DNA from: Streptomyces massasporeus
GTDB taxonomy: Bacteria > Actinomycetota > Actinomycetes > Streptomycetales > Streptomycetaceae
DNA: 64,000 nucleotides
Direction: 5' to 3'
Assembly (NCBI RefSeq): GCF_014648995.1
Contig: NZ_BMSE01000019.1
Coordinates: 1 to 64,000 of the forward strand
In this document: positions 1-8,713 of the stretch, piece by piece
Layout: each line of letters starts with the position of its first letter
Numbering within the stretch: position 1 is the first letter of the stretch
Position numbers and translations under genes: made by a program
The notes under the pieces: generated by a model
Databases searched by the model: none
Seen by the model: the letters and a program-made list of their open reading frames with translations, nothing else
What the model was told of the DNA's origin: nothing

Positions 1-1
1 C

Positions 2-553
2 GGTCAGGAGATCGGGCGCATCCCGGTCGACTCGATCTACTCGCCGGTTCTCAAGGTCACCTACAAGGTCGAGGCCACGCGTGTCGAGCAGCGGACCGAC
101 TTCGACAAGCTGATCGTCGACGTCGAGACCAAGCAGGCCATGCGCCCGCGTGACGCCATGGCGTCCGCCGGCAAGACCCTGGTCGAGCTGTTCGGTCTCG
201 CCCGCGAGCTGAACATCGACGCCGAGGGCATCGACATGGGCCCGTCCCCCACGGACGCCGCCCTGGCCGCCGATCTGGCGCTGCCGATCGAGGAGCTGGA
301 GCTCACCGTCCGGTCGTACAACTGCCTCAAGCGTGAAGGCGTCCACTCCGTCGGCGAGCTCCTCGCGCGCTCCGAGGCCGACCTCATGGACATCCGCAAC
401 TTCGGCGCGAAGTCCATCGACGAGGTCAAGGCGAAACTGGCCGGCCTGGGCCTGGGCCTCAAGGACAGCCCGCCCGGATTCAACCCGACCGCCGCCGCAC
501 TCGGTGCGGACGACGACTCGGACGGGGGTTTCGTGGAGACCGAACAATACTGA
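2..553 (+). CDS. rpoA: RNA polymerase alpha subunit, C-terminal part (5' end outside window)
   Basis: This is the last 183 residues of the RNA polymerase alpha subunit, which assembles the core enzyme and contacts promoter UP elements and activators. The visible part holds the end of the N-terminal assembly domain (IPVDSIYSPVLKVTYKVE, about residues 7-24), an acidic linker and the complete C-terminal domain. The DNA-binding surface is intact: VRSYNCLK at 103-110 and NFGAKS near 134-139 match the E. coli Arg265/Asn268 and Gly296/Lys298/Ser299 region. The tail ends FVETEQY, as in canonical Streptomyces RpoA. The gene is not followed by rplQ, its almost invariant partner; a YihY-family gene follows instead. 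I infer a second, paralogous rpoA, but the upstream neighbours cannot be seen. Confidence 0.93.
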   Translation, partial: GQEIGRIPVDSIYSPVLKVTYKVEATRVEQRTDFDKLIVDVETKQAMRPRDAMASAGKTLVELFGLARELNIDAEGIDMGPSPTDAALAADLALPIEELELTVRSYNCLKREGVHSVGELLARSEADLMDIRNFGAKSIDEVKAKLAGLGLGLKDSPPGFNPTAAALGADDDSDGGFVETEQY

Positions 554-683
554 ACGCTGCGCCGCGCCGGTCATAGAGACACCTCGCGCACAGGGACAGG
601 AGAATCTCCACGCTCCGTTTGACCGCGCGGTGCCAAGGGACCGTGGCCCCGTGACCGTCCCGCCTTCCCAAGCACGTCGGGTA

Positions 684-703
684 ACCCGGCACGCGTGCCG
701 GGT
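684..703. promoter_or_regulatory. 20-bp perfect palindrome between rpoA and the YihY gene
   Basis: ACCCGGCAC-GC-GTGCCGGGT reads identically on both strands. It lies 131 bp after the rpoA stop and 60 bp before the start chosen for the next gene. It could be a short terminator stem or a dimeric operator; no T-tract follows. Confidence 0.4.
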
Positions 704-762
704 CCTGCCGCCCCCCAGTGCTGGATGGTGGCCCCAGGACGAAGAGTGAGAGCATCCGCGTC

Positions 763-1614
763 ATGGATGATGCAGACGGTCACACGGCTCGGTGGTGGGT
801 GGCGTCGCGCCGGACGCCGGTGGCCGTCTGGAACGACGACGTCACGGACTGGGCCGCTGCGCTGACCTACTATGCGGTTCTGGCCCTGTTCCCGTTGCTG
901 CTGGTGATCCTCTCGATCCTGGGTCTGACCATGCCCACGGCCAAGCCGGAGGTCATCGACCGCATGACGCAGGCGGCCCCGGCCGAGTCCCGCGCTCTGC
1001 TGCGCAGCACCCTGCGGCAGATGGTCGCCCAGCCGACGACGGCATGGACGCTGATCTTCGTCGGAGGGGCGGGAGCCCTGTGGTCGGGATGCAGCTATCT
1101 GAGCGTCTTCCGCCGGGCGTTGTATTCCATGCATCGGATCAGCGCGGACCGGCCGGTCTGGCGTACCGCTCCGCGCATCATCGCCACAGCACTCGTCCTG
1201 AGCTCCCTGCTTCTGACGTCGACCCTGGCGTTGTTGCTCACCGGCGGCATGGCCCGGCGTCTGGGTCAGGCTCTGAGTCTGGGCACCGGGCCCCAGGCAA
1301 CCTGGGACACGCTGCGGTGGCCGGTCGTGGCCGCCGTAGCCGTCACCTTGGTGCTCGTCCTGTACCGGTCAGGACCGGCGTCCTCCCGCCCTGTCCGGAG
1401 GATGGCGCCCGGCGGCACACTGGCGGTGGCGCTCCTGCTGACCGTCTCACTCGGATTCGCCGTCTACACCTCACTGGTCAGCACTTATGACCGTCTGTAC
1501 GGTTCACTGGCAGGCGTCGTGGTGTTCCTGGTCTGGCTGTGGCTCTCCAACCTGTCCCTCCTGATCGGCGCTCAGTTCAACGCAGAGCTGACGAAGCCCG
1601 CGCACCGGGAATGA
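763..1614 (+). CDS. YihY/BrkB (UPF0761) family integral membrane protein
   Basis: A 283-residue multi-pass membrane protein of the YihY/virulence factor BrkB family, whose biochemical role is unsettled. The family signature is visible: DDVTDWAAALTYYAVLALFP near residues 24-43 enters the first hydrophobic segment, a tryptophan/glycine-rich FVGGAGALWSG segment follows, and the last helices (FLVWLWLSNLSLLIGAQFNAEL) close the domain. About six hydrophobic segments can be counted. I chose the ATG at 763, preceded by a GAGTGAGAG stretch, over the in-frame GTG at 718, which only adds 15 polar residues. The gene is monocistronic between rpoA and a gene-poor stretch. Confidence 0.85.
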   Translation: MDDADGHTARWWVASRRTPVAVWNDDVTDWAAALTYYAVLALFPLLLVILSILGLTMPTAKPEVIDRMTQAAPAESRALLRSTLRQMVAQPTTAWTLIFVGGAGALWSGCSYLSVFRRALYSMHRISADRPVWRTAPRIIATALVLSSLLLTSTLALLLTGGMARRLGQALSLGTGPQATWDTLRWPVVAAVAVTLVLVLYRSGPASSRPVRRMAPGGTLAVALLLTVSLGFAVYTSLVSTYDRLYGSLAGVVVFLVWLWLSNLSLLIGAQFNAELTKPAHRE

Positions 1615-2243
1615 GCCGGTCTTCTCGCACCTGCGGCTGACCGCCCGTACCCTGAGGCCGGTTCGCTGCGGCCACGTGGGCAGGGGCGGCCTCTGGCCTC
1701 GCGCGGCGCGCCGTCCGCCGCCTGGACCGGCAGTGCACCGCAGGAGGCGAGTACCCCTCGCAGGCGGGGAAACCATCGCAGACCTGCCTGCGCTCCTGGA
1801 CGCCATTGAAAGGGGTGGCCTTCAGAGCACCTGACCAGCCCTGAGGACCTCGCTGCTGCGCCGTTGCCGAAGAGGCAACCTCCGACGGGCGTTCAGACTG
1901 CGAGGCGCACGGGACGCCGTCCCGGGTGTGGGCTTGGTGCCGCGGGCAACCCGGACCGCCACGGGCGCGCTCGCGGCACTGGCCGGCGCGGACGCGCTGC
2001 GACTGGCGTACGGCGCACTGGTGGGCCGGACCACCGGGGACGGCTGACCGGGCCCGCGGAGGACCGGAGTACAACGGTGCCCACGCCAGCCGCTGCACTC
2101 CGTCTGCGAGTGCGTGCCCGGGCCGTCCGTCGGCGTGATCCGATCGTCCCGGGGCATCCACTGCGGACGCCCCGCTCCGTCGGGAAGAAGAGATCACACA
2201 GGCAATGGATCATGCCGTCCCACTCTCCGGGTACCGTCGAGGT
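1615..2243. other. 629-bp stretch without a convincing gene
   Basis: No frame here looks like a real protein. Two short plus-strand segments read like worn C-termini: ETIADLPALLDAIERGG (about 1775-1825) and ALAALAGADALRLAYGALVG (about 1965-2030, ending TGA). Neither can be assigned. A decayed gene is possible. The 3' end must hold the RNase J promoter. Confidence 0.4.
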
Positions 2244-3929
2244 ATGAGTCATCCGCACCCCGAGCTGAAAGCCGCCCCGCCCCTTCCCGAGGGAGGGCTG
2301 CGGGTCGTCGCCCTGGGCGGCCTGGGGGAGATCGGCCGCAACATGACCGTATTCGAGTACGCCGGCAAGCTGCTCATCGTCGACTGCGGCGTGCTGTTCC
2401 CCGAGGAGACCCAGCCCGGCGTGGACGTGATCCTGCCGGACTTCACCTCGATCCGGGACCGGCTGGACGACATCGTGGCCGTGGTGCTCACCCACGGCCA
2501 CGAGGACCACATCGGCGGCGTGCCCTATCTGCTGCGGGAGCGGAGGGACATCCCCCTCGTCGGCTCCAAGCTCACCCTCGCCTTCATCGAGGCCAAGCTC
2601 AAGGAACACGGCATCCGGCCGCGCACGGTGCGGGTGCGGGAGGGCGACCGGCGCGGCTTCGGCCCCTTCGACTGCGAGTTCGTGGCGGTCAACCACTCCA
2701 TTCCGGACAGCCTCGCGGTCGCGATCCGCACCGGCGCCGGGATGGTGCTGCACACCGGCGACTTCAAGATGGACCAGTTCCCTCTCGACGACCGCATCAC
2801 CGACCTGCGCGCCTTCGCCCGCCTCGGCGAGGAGGGTGTGGACCTGTTCCTCACCGACTCCACGAACGCCGAGGTCCCCGGCTTCACCACCTCCGAGCGT
2901 GAGCTGAACCCGGCGATCGAGCAGGTGATGCGCACCGCGCCGCGCCGGGTCATCGTCTCCAGCTTCGCCAGCCATGTGCACCGCATCCAGCAGGTCCTGG
3001 ACGCCGCCCACGAGCACGGACGCAAGGTCGCCTTCGTCGGCCGGTCGATGGTCCGCAACATGGGCATCGCCCGTGACCTGGGCTATCTGAAGGTCCCCTC
3101 CGGTCTGGTCGTGAGCACCAAGGAGCTGGAGAAGCTCCCCGACCACAAAGTCACCCTGGTGTGCACCGGCTCCCAGGGCGAACCGATGGCCGCGCTGTCA
3201 CGGATGGCCAACCGCGACCACATGATCCGCATCGGCAAGGGCGACACCGTCCTGCTCGCCAGCTCCCTCATCCCCGGCAACGAGAACGCCATCTACCGGG
3301 TGATCAACGGACTCACCCGGTGGGGCGCCCACGTGGTCCACAAGGGCAACGCCAAGGTGCACGTCTCCGGGCACGCCAGCGCCGGCGAACTCGTCTACTG
3401 CTACAACATCGTCAAACCCCGCAATGTCATGCCCGTGCATGGCGAATGGCGCCACCTGCGGGCCAACGGCGACCTCGCCATCCGTACCGGCGTCGCCCCC
3501 GACCGGGTCGTCATCGCCGAGGACGGCGTCGTCGTCGACCTCGTCGACGGACGCGCGTCCATCACCGGCAAGGTCCCCGCCGGCAACGTCTACGTGGACG
3601 GCATGGAAGTCGGCGGCGCCACCGAAGCGTCCCTCAAGGACCGCCTCACCCTCGCCGCCGAAGGCGTGGTCACGGTGGTGGCGATCGTCGACGCGGACAC
3701 CGGCGCCCTCGCCGAGGCCCCCGACTTCCTGGCCCGTGGCTTCGTCCACGACGACGCCACCTTCGAGCCGGTCGTCCCCGTCATCGAGAAGACCCTGGCC
3801 ACCGCGGCCGAGGAAGGCGTCGGGGACGCCCGCCAGCTCGAACAACTCCTCGCCCGCGCCGTGGCGAACTGGGCGTTCCGCACCCACCGCCGCAAGCCCC
3901 TCGTCATCCCCGTCATCATCGACGCCTGA
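2244..3929 (+). CDS. rnj: Ribonuclease J (metallo-beta-lactamase fold 5'-3' exo/endoribonuclease)
   Basis: A 561-residue RNase J, the same length as the Streptomyces housekeeping enzyme. It has the zinc-binding THGHEDH motif at 83-89, NHSIPDSL and GDFKMDQ in the metallo-beta-lactamase half, the beta-CASP segment with SSFASHVHR, the GNAKVHVSGHAS and PVHGEWRHL signatures, and a C-terminal dimerisation domain. It matures and degrades RNA, consuming 5'-monophosphate ends. The start MSHPHPEL at 2244 matches the family and is preceded by GTCGAGGT. In Streptomyces the housekeeping gene normally follows dapA; here it does not, and the C-terminal half departs clearly from the sequence I remember, so this is probably a second RNase J. 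A strong hairpin follows. Confidence 0.93.
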   Translation: MSHPHPELKAAPPLPEGGLRVVALGGLGEIGRNMTVFEYAGKLLIVDCGVLFPEETQPGVDVILPDFTSIRDRLDDIVAVVLTHGHEDHIGGVPYLLRERRDIPLVGSKLTLAFIEAKLKEHGIRPRTVRVREGDRRGFGPFDCEFVAVNHSIPDSLAVAIRTGAGMVLHTGDFKMDQFPLDDRITDLRAFARLGEEGVDLFLTDSTNAEVPGFTTSERELNPAIEQVMRTAPRRVIVSSFASHVHRIQQVLDAAHEHGRKVAFVGRSMVRNMGIARDLGYLKVPSGLVVSTKELEKLPDHKVTLVCTGSQGEPMAALSRMANRDHMIRIGKGDTVLLASSLIPGNENAIYRVINGLTRWGAHVVHKGNAKVHVSGHASAGELVYCYNIVKPRNVMPVHGEWRHLRANGDLAIRTGVAPDRVVIAEDGVVVDLVDGRASITGKVPAGNVYVDGMEVGGATEASLKDRLTLAAEGVVTVVAIVDADTGALAEAPDFLARGFVHDDATFEPVVPVIEKTLATAAEEGVGDARQLEQLLARAVANWAFRTHRRKPLVIPVIIDA

Positions 3930-3993
3930 ACCACGGCCCGGCAGCACGGCGCCCGGTTCCGGTCGCGGCCCGCGGGCATCGAGGTCGGGCACG

Positions 3994-4037
3994 GGAGTCA
4001 GCAGCCACCCCAGGAGACCGGGGTGGCTGCTGACTCC
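3994..4037. terminator. 18-bp stem terminator between convergent RNase J and hemolysin III genes
   Basis: The arms 3994-4011 and 4020-4037 are perfectly complementary over 18 bp (left arm begins GGAGTCAGCAG), with an 8-nt loop. It lies 64 bp after the RNase J stop and on the downstream side of the minus-strand hemolysin III gene, so it can serve both. Confidence 0.75.
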
Positions 4038-4226
4038 ACATCGTCTTCCTCCCCGCTCCCCCCTTACCTCCTACGGAGCATCACCCCCTGGAGAGCAGCC
4101 GACTTGCAGGCCGGACGGCGGACGGCTTTCATGCGCGGGGCGATTGCGTCGGCGACCGCCCGGCCGTCGCGGTCCAGCACGCGGCGACGTGGGCGATGAG
4201 CGGCGGACCGGAACACTGTCGCGGGG

Positions 4227-5054
4227 TCAGTAGGTGGCGAGGGAGATGGCGGTGTAGTGCGCGGTGAAGGCCAGCACGGTCAGCGCGTGGAAGACCTCGT
4301 GGAAGCCGAACCAGCGGGGTGCGGGGTCGGGCCGCTGGAGGGCGTAGACGACCGCGCCCGCGCTGTAGAGGAGACCGCCGGCCACGATGAGGACGACTAC
4401 GGCTGCTCCGCCGGTGTGCAGGAAGTCGGGCAGGTAGCTGACCGGTGCCCACCCCAGGGCCAGGTAGCACGGGGTGTACAGCCAGCGCGGGGCTCCGACC
4501 CACAGGACCCGGAACGCGATGCCGGCCAGCGCTCCCGTCCAGACGATCCACAGCAGCACGGACCGCTGATCCGGCGGGAGGAGGAGCACTGCCAGGGGGG
4601 TGCAGGTGCCGGCGATGATCAGGAAGATGTTGGCGTGGTCGAGGCGTCGCAGAAGAGCCTCGCCGAGCGATCCCCAGGTGCCGCGGTGGTAGATGGCACT
4701 GGTCGCGAACAGCAGCCAGGCGGTGGCCGCATACACGGCGCAGGCCACGACCGCCTGCGGAGTAGGGGCCAGGCAGATGAGCACGATGCCTGCGATCAGT
4801 GCGGCGGGGACCATTCCGGCATGGAGCCAGCCACGCAACCTCGGCTTGATCGGCTCGGCCAGGTCAGACACCCGCTCCACCAGAGCAGCAACCGAGTGAG
4901 CTCCCTCCCCCGCATGGCCCTGTGATGGGTCGGGCAGCCCGTCTGCACGGCGCTCTCCACGCGCTGACGCGACGTGACCACATTCGACTTCAGCGGCGTC
5001 GCGGGACACAGCTTCTCGTCCTCCCCCGGGCTCCTGGGTGTCGCTGGCAATCAT
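4227..5054 (-). CDS. Hemolysin III / TrhA family (PAQR-like) membrane protein
   Basis: A 275-residue, seven-helix membrane protein of the hemolysin III/TrhA (YqfA) family, related to PAQR receptors and probably a metal-dependent hydrolase involved in membrane homeostasis. The family metal-binding motifs are present: SAIYH at 119-123, HANIFLIIAGTCTP from 140, and HEVFH at 252-256. The first 65 residues are polar and not conserved in the family, so the true start may be further in; the longest frame is reported. It is transcribed alone and is convergent with RNase J. Confidence 0.87.
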   Translation of the reverse strand: MIASDTQEPGGGREAVSRDAAEVECGHVASARGERRADGLPDPSQGHAGEGAHSVAALVERVSDLAEPIKPRLRGWLHAGMVPAALIAGIVLICLAPTPQAVVACAVYAATAWLLFATSAIYHRGTWGSLGEALLRRLDHANIFLIIAGTCTPLAVLLLPPDQRSVLLWIVWTGALAGIAFRVLWVGAPRWLYTPCYLALGWAPVSYLPDFLHTGGAAVVVLIVAGGLLYSAGAVVYALQRPDPAPRWFGFHEVFHALTVLAFTAHYTAISLATY

Positions 5055-5263
5055 GCGGTCATGCTAGGAAACCTCGCCCGGACACATGACGGGAGGTCGG
5101 TCCACAGCGACGTCGCCGGGCCCGGGGTGGTTCGCCGCCGTGTGAACTCCAGTCCCCTTGACACTGCCGCCGATTGGGCTTGCCGAAGCCGAGTAGGACG
5201 GCTGGTCATGGGAACGATCAGGGCTTCCGAACGGGCATCTCCGCTCGCCTACGCGCATCGCCG

Positions 5264-5825
5264 ATGCTTCCTGAGGTCCGCCCCCACGTATCCACTGCCC
5301 TCGCAGACCAGTTGGATCACCAACTGGACCTGGATCCGCATCTCGAAGCCGACCAGCTCGACGTGGAGCGCGTCGCCGGGATTGCGGTGGTCGCAGCCGC
5401 CCACTCCGATGGCTATGCGGCCACCGGCCATCTCCTCGGGCTGCTGGCCGCGCTGCCTGCCCCCCACCAAGGCAGGAGAACGCTTCTGGTCGGACCTGTG
5501 GAGGTCGTCGGGCACCGCGTACCTGCTGCCCGTCAACATCAAGGCTCCGGTGCTGCGTTCCCTGGCAGGAGAAGGAACCGCCCTGGCCCGGCAGATCCTC
5601 TCGGCCGTCGATGAGATGACCGCGCCCCAGCGCGTCGCGGCCGGGGAGGTGATCGGTCAAGCCCTCGTCGAGTCCGACCATCTGCCCGACCTCACGACAC
5701 AGGTCATCGGAGAACTGTGGCTCCAAGATCTCGAGCTCACCGCCTGGCGCGTCCTGCACGCAGACCGCAGGTCGGACCGCCCGGCTGGACGGAAAGCCTT
5801 CCTGGACGCCTGGACGAGCGTCTGA
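5264..5825 (+). pseudogene. Frameshifted conserved hypothetical gene
   Basis: Two frames together read as one protein of about 187 residues. The first part, from ATG 5264 (MLPEVRPHVSTALADQL... to LLGLLAALPAP), runs to about 5465. The second, from TKAGERFWSDLWR to LDAWTSV, runs in another frame to the stop at 5825. The switch falls at a C6 run (5460-5465), a typical site for a one-base indel. The protein is rich in hydrophobic helices and not recognised. The downstream half, with AREQILSAVDEM-like helical stretches (here ARQILSAVDEMTAPQRV), has strongly coding codon use, which argues for recent inactivation or a sequencing indel. Confidence 0.6.
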
Positions 5826-5954
5826 GCGTCGACTCCGGTTCGAGCTGCACGGCAGCCGGGCAGGACATGCGGCTCCCGTGCCCGACGACGCTTGCAGCGA
5901 CTGAGGTGGGGAGGTTCCGGGCCGAAGTCGCACCGGTCTGGGGCCCTTACACAG

Positions 5955-5992
5955 ATCATGGGCCGCGCAGCCATTGCTGCGCGGCCCATGAT
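5955..5992. terminator. 17-bp stem terminator between convergent genes
   Basis: ATCATGGGCCGCGCAGC (5955-5971) pairs perfectly with 5976-5992 across a 4-nt CATT loop. It lies between the broken gene ending at 5825 and the minus-strand cold-shock gene ending at 6105. Confidence 0.7.
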
Positions 5993-6104
5993 CCTGCCGG
6001 CCCGGCACGAGAGCAGGCGCCTTCGTCCGGGTGGGTGGCAGGGCCCGCAGGGGCGGCGGCCACCTGGACGCGGCGTGCGCGACCTCTCGGGCAGGTCTGC
6101 GAGG

Positions 6105-6308
6105 TCAGGCCACGTTGATGTTCTCGGCCTGCGGACCCTTCTGGCCCTGGGTGACGTCGAACGTCACGGCCTGGCCCTCCTGGAGCTCACGAAAGCCGGT
6201 GGAGTTGATCGCGGAGTAGTGCGCGAAGACATCCGGGCCGCCGCCGTCCTGCGCGATGAAACCGAAGCCCTTCTCCGCGTTGAACCACTTCACAGTTCCC
6301 GTAGCCAT
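6105..6308 (-). CDS. Cold-shock protein (CspA family), copy 1
   Basis: A 67-residue single OB-fold protein that binds single-stranded RNA/DNA and melts RNA structure. It shows the CSD hallmarks: VKWFNAEKGFGFI with the RNP-1 core (KGFGFI) and VFAHYSAI with the RNP-2 core. It is one of two paralogues here; the other at 11675-11878 shares most residues, but this copy ends ENINVA and has IAQDGGGPD where the other has IEQDGGGAD. About 240 bp upstream hold no gene, which leaves room for the long leader usual for cold-shock mRNAs. A MerR-like gene lies upstream on the same strand. Confidence 0.96.
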   Translation of the reverse strand: MATGTVKWFNAEKGFGFIAQDGGGPDVFAHYSAINSTGFRELQEGQAVTFDVTQGQKGPQAENINVA

Positions 6309-6552
6309 GTCTCATGCCTTCCAGTCGATGAACGCCTCCCACTCCTTGTGGCAGACGGAGGTGATCGCCCTGGTCCCTGCGGCACAGCACAGCAAAACGC
6401 CCACACCATAGGCGTGGGCAAGAGGGAAATCCGAACCACGACAGCTGACGCAGACGCTACACGCCCACACACCGCGTCACCACAGGAAATGATCAGGCCA
6501 CACACCGAGACCGTGCGCGCGGTGCCCGCCGAGGCTGACGGACACGCTCATC

Positions 6553-6891
6553 TCACGCTGCTGCCGTCGGGTTCGCTGATTCGGCGGCGCGGCGATATTC
6601 GGCGTTGATGCGCTGGGCTTCCTCGAGCTGGTCTTCGAGGATGACGATCCGGCAGGCGGCCTCGATGGGGGTCCCGTGGTCGACGAGTTCCCGGGCGCGG
6701 GCGGCGATGCGCAGTTGATAGCGGGAGTAGCGGCGGTGGCCGCCTGCGGAGCGGAGTGGGGTGATGAGGCGGGCTTCGCCGATGGCGCGGAGGAAGCCCT
6801 GTGTGGTGCCGAGCATCTCGGCGGCCCGGCCCATGGTGTAGGCGGGGTAATCGTCGTCGTCGAGACGGCCGAACGTGTCGTCTGCTGTCAT
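6553..6891 (-). CDS. Small MerR-like DNA-binding regulator
   Basis: A 112-residue protein with an N-terminal MerR-type winged helix: YTMGRAAEMLG at about 19-29 (recognition helix region), then AIGEARLITPLRSAGGHRRYS, the conserved wing containing GGHRRY. The C-terminal half is a helix (IVILEDQLEEAQRINAEYRRA) likely to form the dimer coiled coil. It has no cysteine-based ligand domain. I chose ATG 6891 because AGAGGTGCG sits directly upstream; the longer frame to 7062 adds non-conserved residues. It lies just upstream of the cold-shock gene on the same strand, an arrangement common in streptomycetes, and may regulate it or itself. Confidence 0.85.
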   Translation of the reverse strand: MTADDTFGRLDDDDYPAYTMGRAAEMLGTTQGFLRAIGEARLITPLRSAGGHRRYSRYQLRIAARARELVDHGTPIEAACRIVILEDQLEEAQRINAEYRRAAESANPTAAA

Positions 6892-7171
6892 CGCACCTCT
6901 CTGTGGAACGCGTGGAGGGGCCCTGACGCCGTACTGGCACCAGGGCCCCGAAGGAACTACTACACCATCTGCCGGCCCTGATACTGCACCGGCCCTCTGT
7001 TTCCGCAGACCCGACCGAGATGTCGGGGGCGCGTGGATCGCTGTTGCCTGACCGGAGACCACCTCACTATCGATGTCCTGCGGTACCCGGGTCCAAGACT
7101 TCCACCCGGGCGATCCTGATGGCGCTCAGCTCCTCCGTTCTTCCCTCTTGAGCAACTACTCACTAACGGAA

Positions 7172-7522
7172 ACTGCGAACTACTGGTACCCCAAACTGCT
7201 GGTGGCCTCGAAAAACAGCGCCACCCTTCGGCAGCCAGCCCCGTCGCCCGTCCTGCGTCTGCTACGGCTTGGAACCCCACTGCCGAACCTCCCGGTGCGC
7301 GCGCCCGCAGCCGACGCCTTCACCGAGGTACTGCTCACTGACTTCACTGCTGTGTACTGCGAACCTTCTTACTGGTACTGCCACTGCGGTACTGCTCATG
7401 GCGACCCCTGATCACTGCGGGCCACCCGGCCCGGCCGTCAGTCCCGTCGCCATCCTGCAACCTGCTCTGGCTTCGGAACTCCACCACCGCACCGTCCTGC
7501 CAACTGCAACTGCGTACTACTG
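7172..7522. repeat. Non-coding stretch dense in iterated ACTG / TACTG motifs
   Basis: The tetramer ACTG occurs 16 times on the plus strand within 351 bp (for example at 7182, 7330, 7337, 7346, 7356, 7371, 7377, 7383, 7391, 7519), many as TACTGC or TACTGG, with spacings of 6-15 bp. One or two would be expected by chance. On the minus strand they read CAGTA. No frame looks coding. The run lies 0.3-0.6 kb upstream of the MerR-like gene, so it may be an array of regulator sites or a structured leader. Confidence 0.6.
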
Positions 7523-8142
7523 CTCGGCAGTTCATCTCTGCCGGGCCTTGCTCGATCTCGGCTACGAGAGAAACCATAGCCACACCGCCGACGAATGTCT
7601 ACTCCGGCTGGCATAGATTTCCGCGTGCTCGAAGATGAGGTAGTCCGTCCCGACCAGTCTGACTCGACCAGTCCATGGATGGTTCAGGCAGCTTCGGGGC
7701 TCAGTCCGGCGCGCAGGGACCCTAGCCGCGTAGCACGTCGGGCTGATCGTGACGTCGCCGACTGCGCTGCGGCTACCGTCGGCGGGCACCGGCCAACACT
7801 GCGTCTCGTGGGCCACTCCACCGGCCGGGACGGAGATTCCAGCCGTGACGCCCCCGCAGGTCGGCCGCTGACGAGCGTGGCAGGAGGCCCCGCGCCGCCC
7901 TCGACGATCCCGGGGTGATCGAACAGCTCGTGGCGAACCGGCACGGCCCCTGACTCGAGCAGACCGCGGGCTGCTGAGACACGGGCTCACGGCAGCAGGT
8001 GCCGCCATGCATCGACTGCGCTCCTCCGTCCCCTTCAGGCAAGCACTGTGGCTCTGCGGGGTTGGCGGGTGGAGGGGTGGGGCACAGGGGCTGGGTAGGC
8101 ACGGGCAGAGGCATGGACTGTTCAGAAACCAGGGTGACCCTG
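7523..8142. other. Stretch without a recognisable gene
   Basis: About 620 bp with no convincing frame. A short plus-strand end, DDPGVIEQLVANRHGP followed by TGA near 7950, could be the worn C-terminus of a lost gene. The 3' part must contain whatever promoter served the broken ATPase gene that follows. Confidence 0.35.
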
Positions 8143-8538
8143 ATGATCACGGTGACTGCCAGCGCCGCAGCCGTGCGTTCCACAACTGCCATTGCCGACG
8201 CACGCGACACGACACGACACGAGCCTTCCTCGAAGGTTTGCAGCAGCCGGCCGTTGCCCCCGACGTGGCGGACACCGTGGTCCTGCTCGTGTCCGAGCTC
8301 GTCACCCATGCCCTGCGCCACGGTGGGGGCCGCTGCACACTGGAACTGACTGCGCACCCCAACACCATCGAGGTTGCCGTTCACGATCCCAACCGGCATG
8401 TGCCGCGCATGCGCACCCCAGACCTGAACGGCGGCACCGGGGGCTTCGGCTGGCCCATGGTCACCCGCCTCGCCCACGCCACGGCGGTCACCCGCCGGGC
8501 CTCCGGCGGCAACCGTGAGCGCCTTCCTTGCTCGGTAG
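8143..8538 (+). pseudogene. Broken anti-sigma-factor-like ATP-binding protein (HATPase_c_2)
   Basis: A short stand-alone histidine-kinase-like ATPase of the RsbW/SpoIIAB-related type abundant in streptomycetes. From ATG 8143 it reads MITVTASAAAVRSTTAIADARDTTR, then the frame is lost at a GACAC x3 repeat (8206-8220). In a second frame the core continues: TRAFLEGLQQP, VVLLVSELVTHALRHGGG (N box), VHDPN (G1-like) and GGFGWPMV (G2-like). Near 8511-8514 the first frame is regained, giving VSAFLAR and a stop at 8536, exactly the usual family ending. So a +5 indel and a later -2-type indel cancel in frame, but the unshifted frame meets a stop at about 8349. The gene is therefore inactive unless frameshifting occurs. 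Confidence 0.8.
8206..8220 (+). repeat. GACAC x3 tandem repeat at the frameshift site
   Basis: Three perfect copies of GACAC. Removing one unit restores the reading ARDTTRAFLE that the family predicts, so the lesion is best explained by slipped-strand gain of one 5-bp unit. Confidence 0.75.
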
Positions 8539-8713
8539 CGTCACCGCTCAAGCAGCCGGATGGCCGGCGAATATGGCCCGCCTCGCGCCGCCTGACGAAT
8601 TGCTGGTTGACGTGCCGCCCTGGTGGAGTCTGGCCAGAGCAACCAGATGCGCGGCCATCGGTGGCGCTGTCATCACCGGTCGGTTGGCTGCCGAAGCGGT
8701 GTGGAGGTAGAGG

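Noticed and set aside
1864..2247. A 127-residue plus-strand frame upstream of RNase J.
   Set aside because: It is arginine-rich with no protein-like pattern and overlaps the RNase J start region.
8528..8710. A 60-residue plus-strand frame between the broken ATPase and the 72-residue gene.
   Set aside because: Codon third positions are weakly biased, no ribosome site is present and no pattern is recognised.
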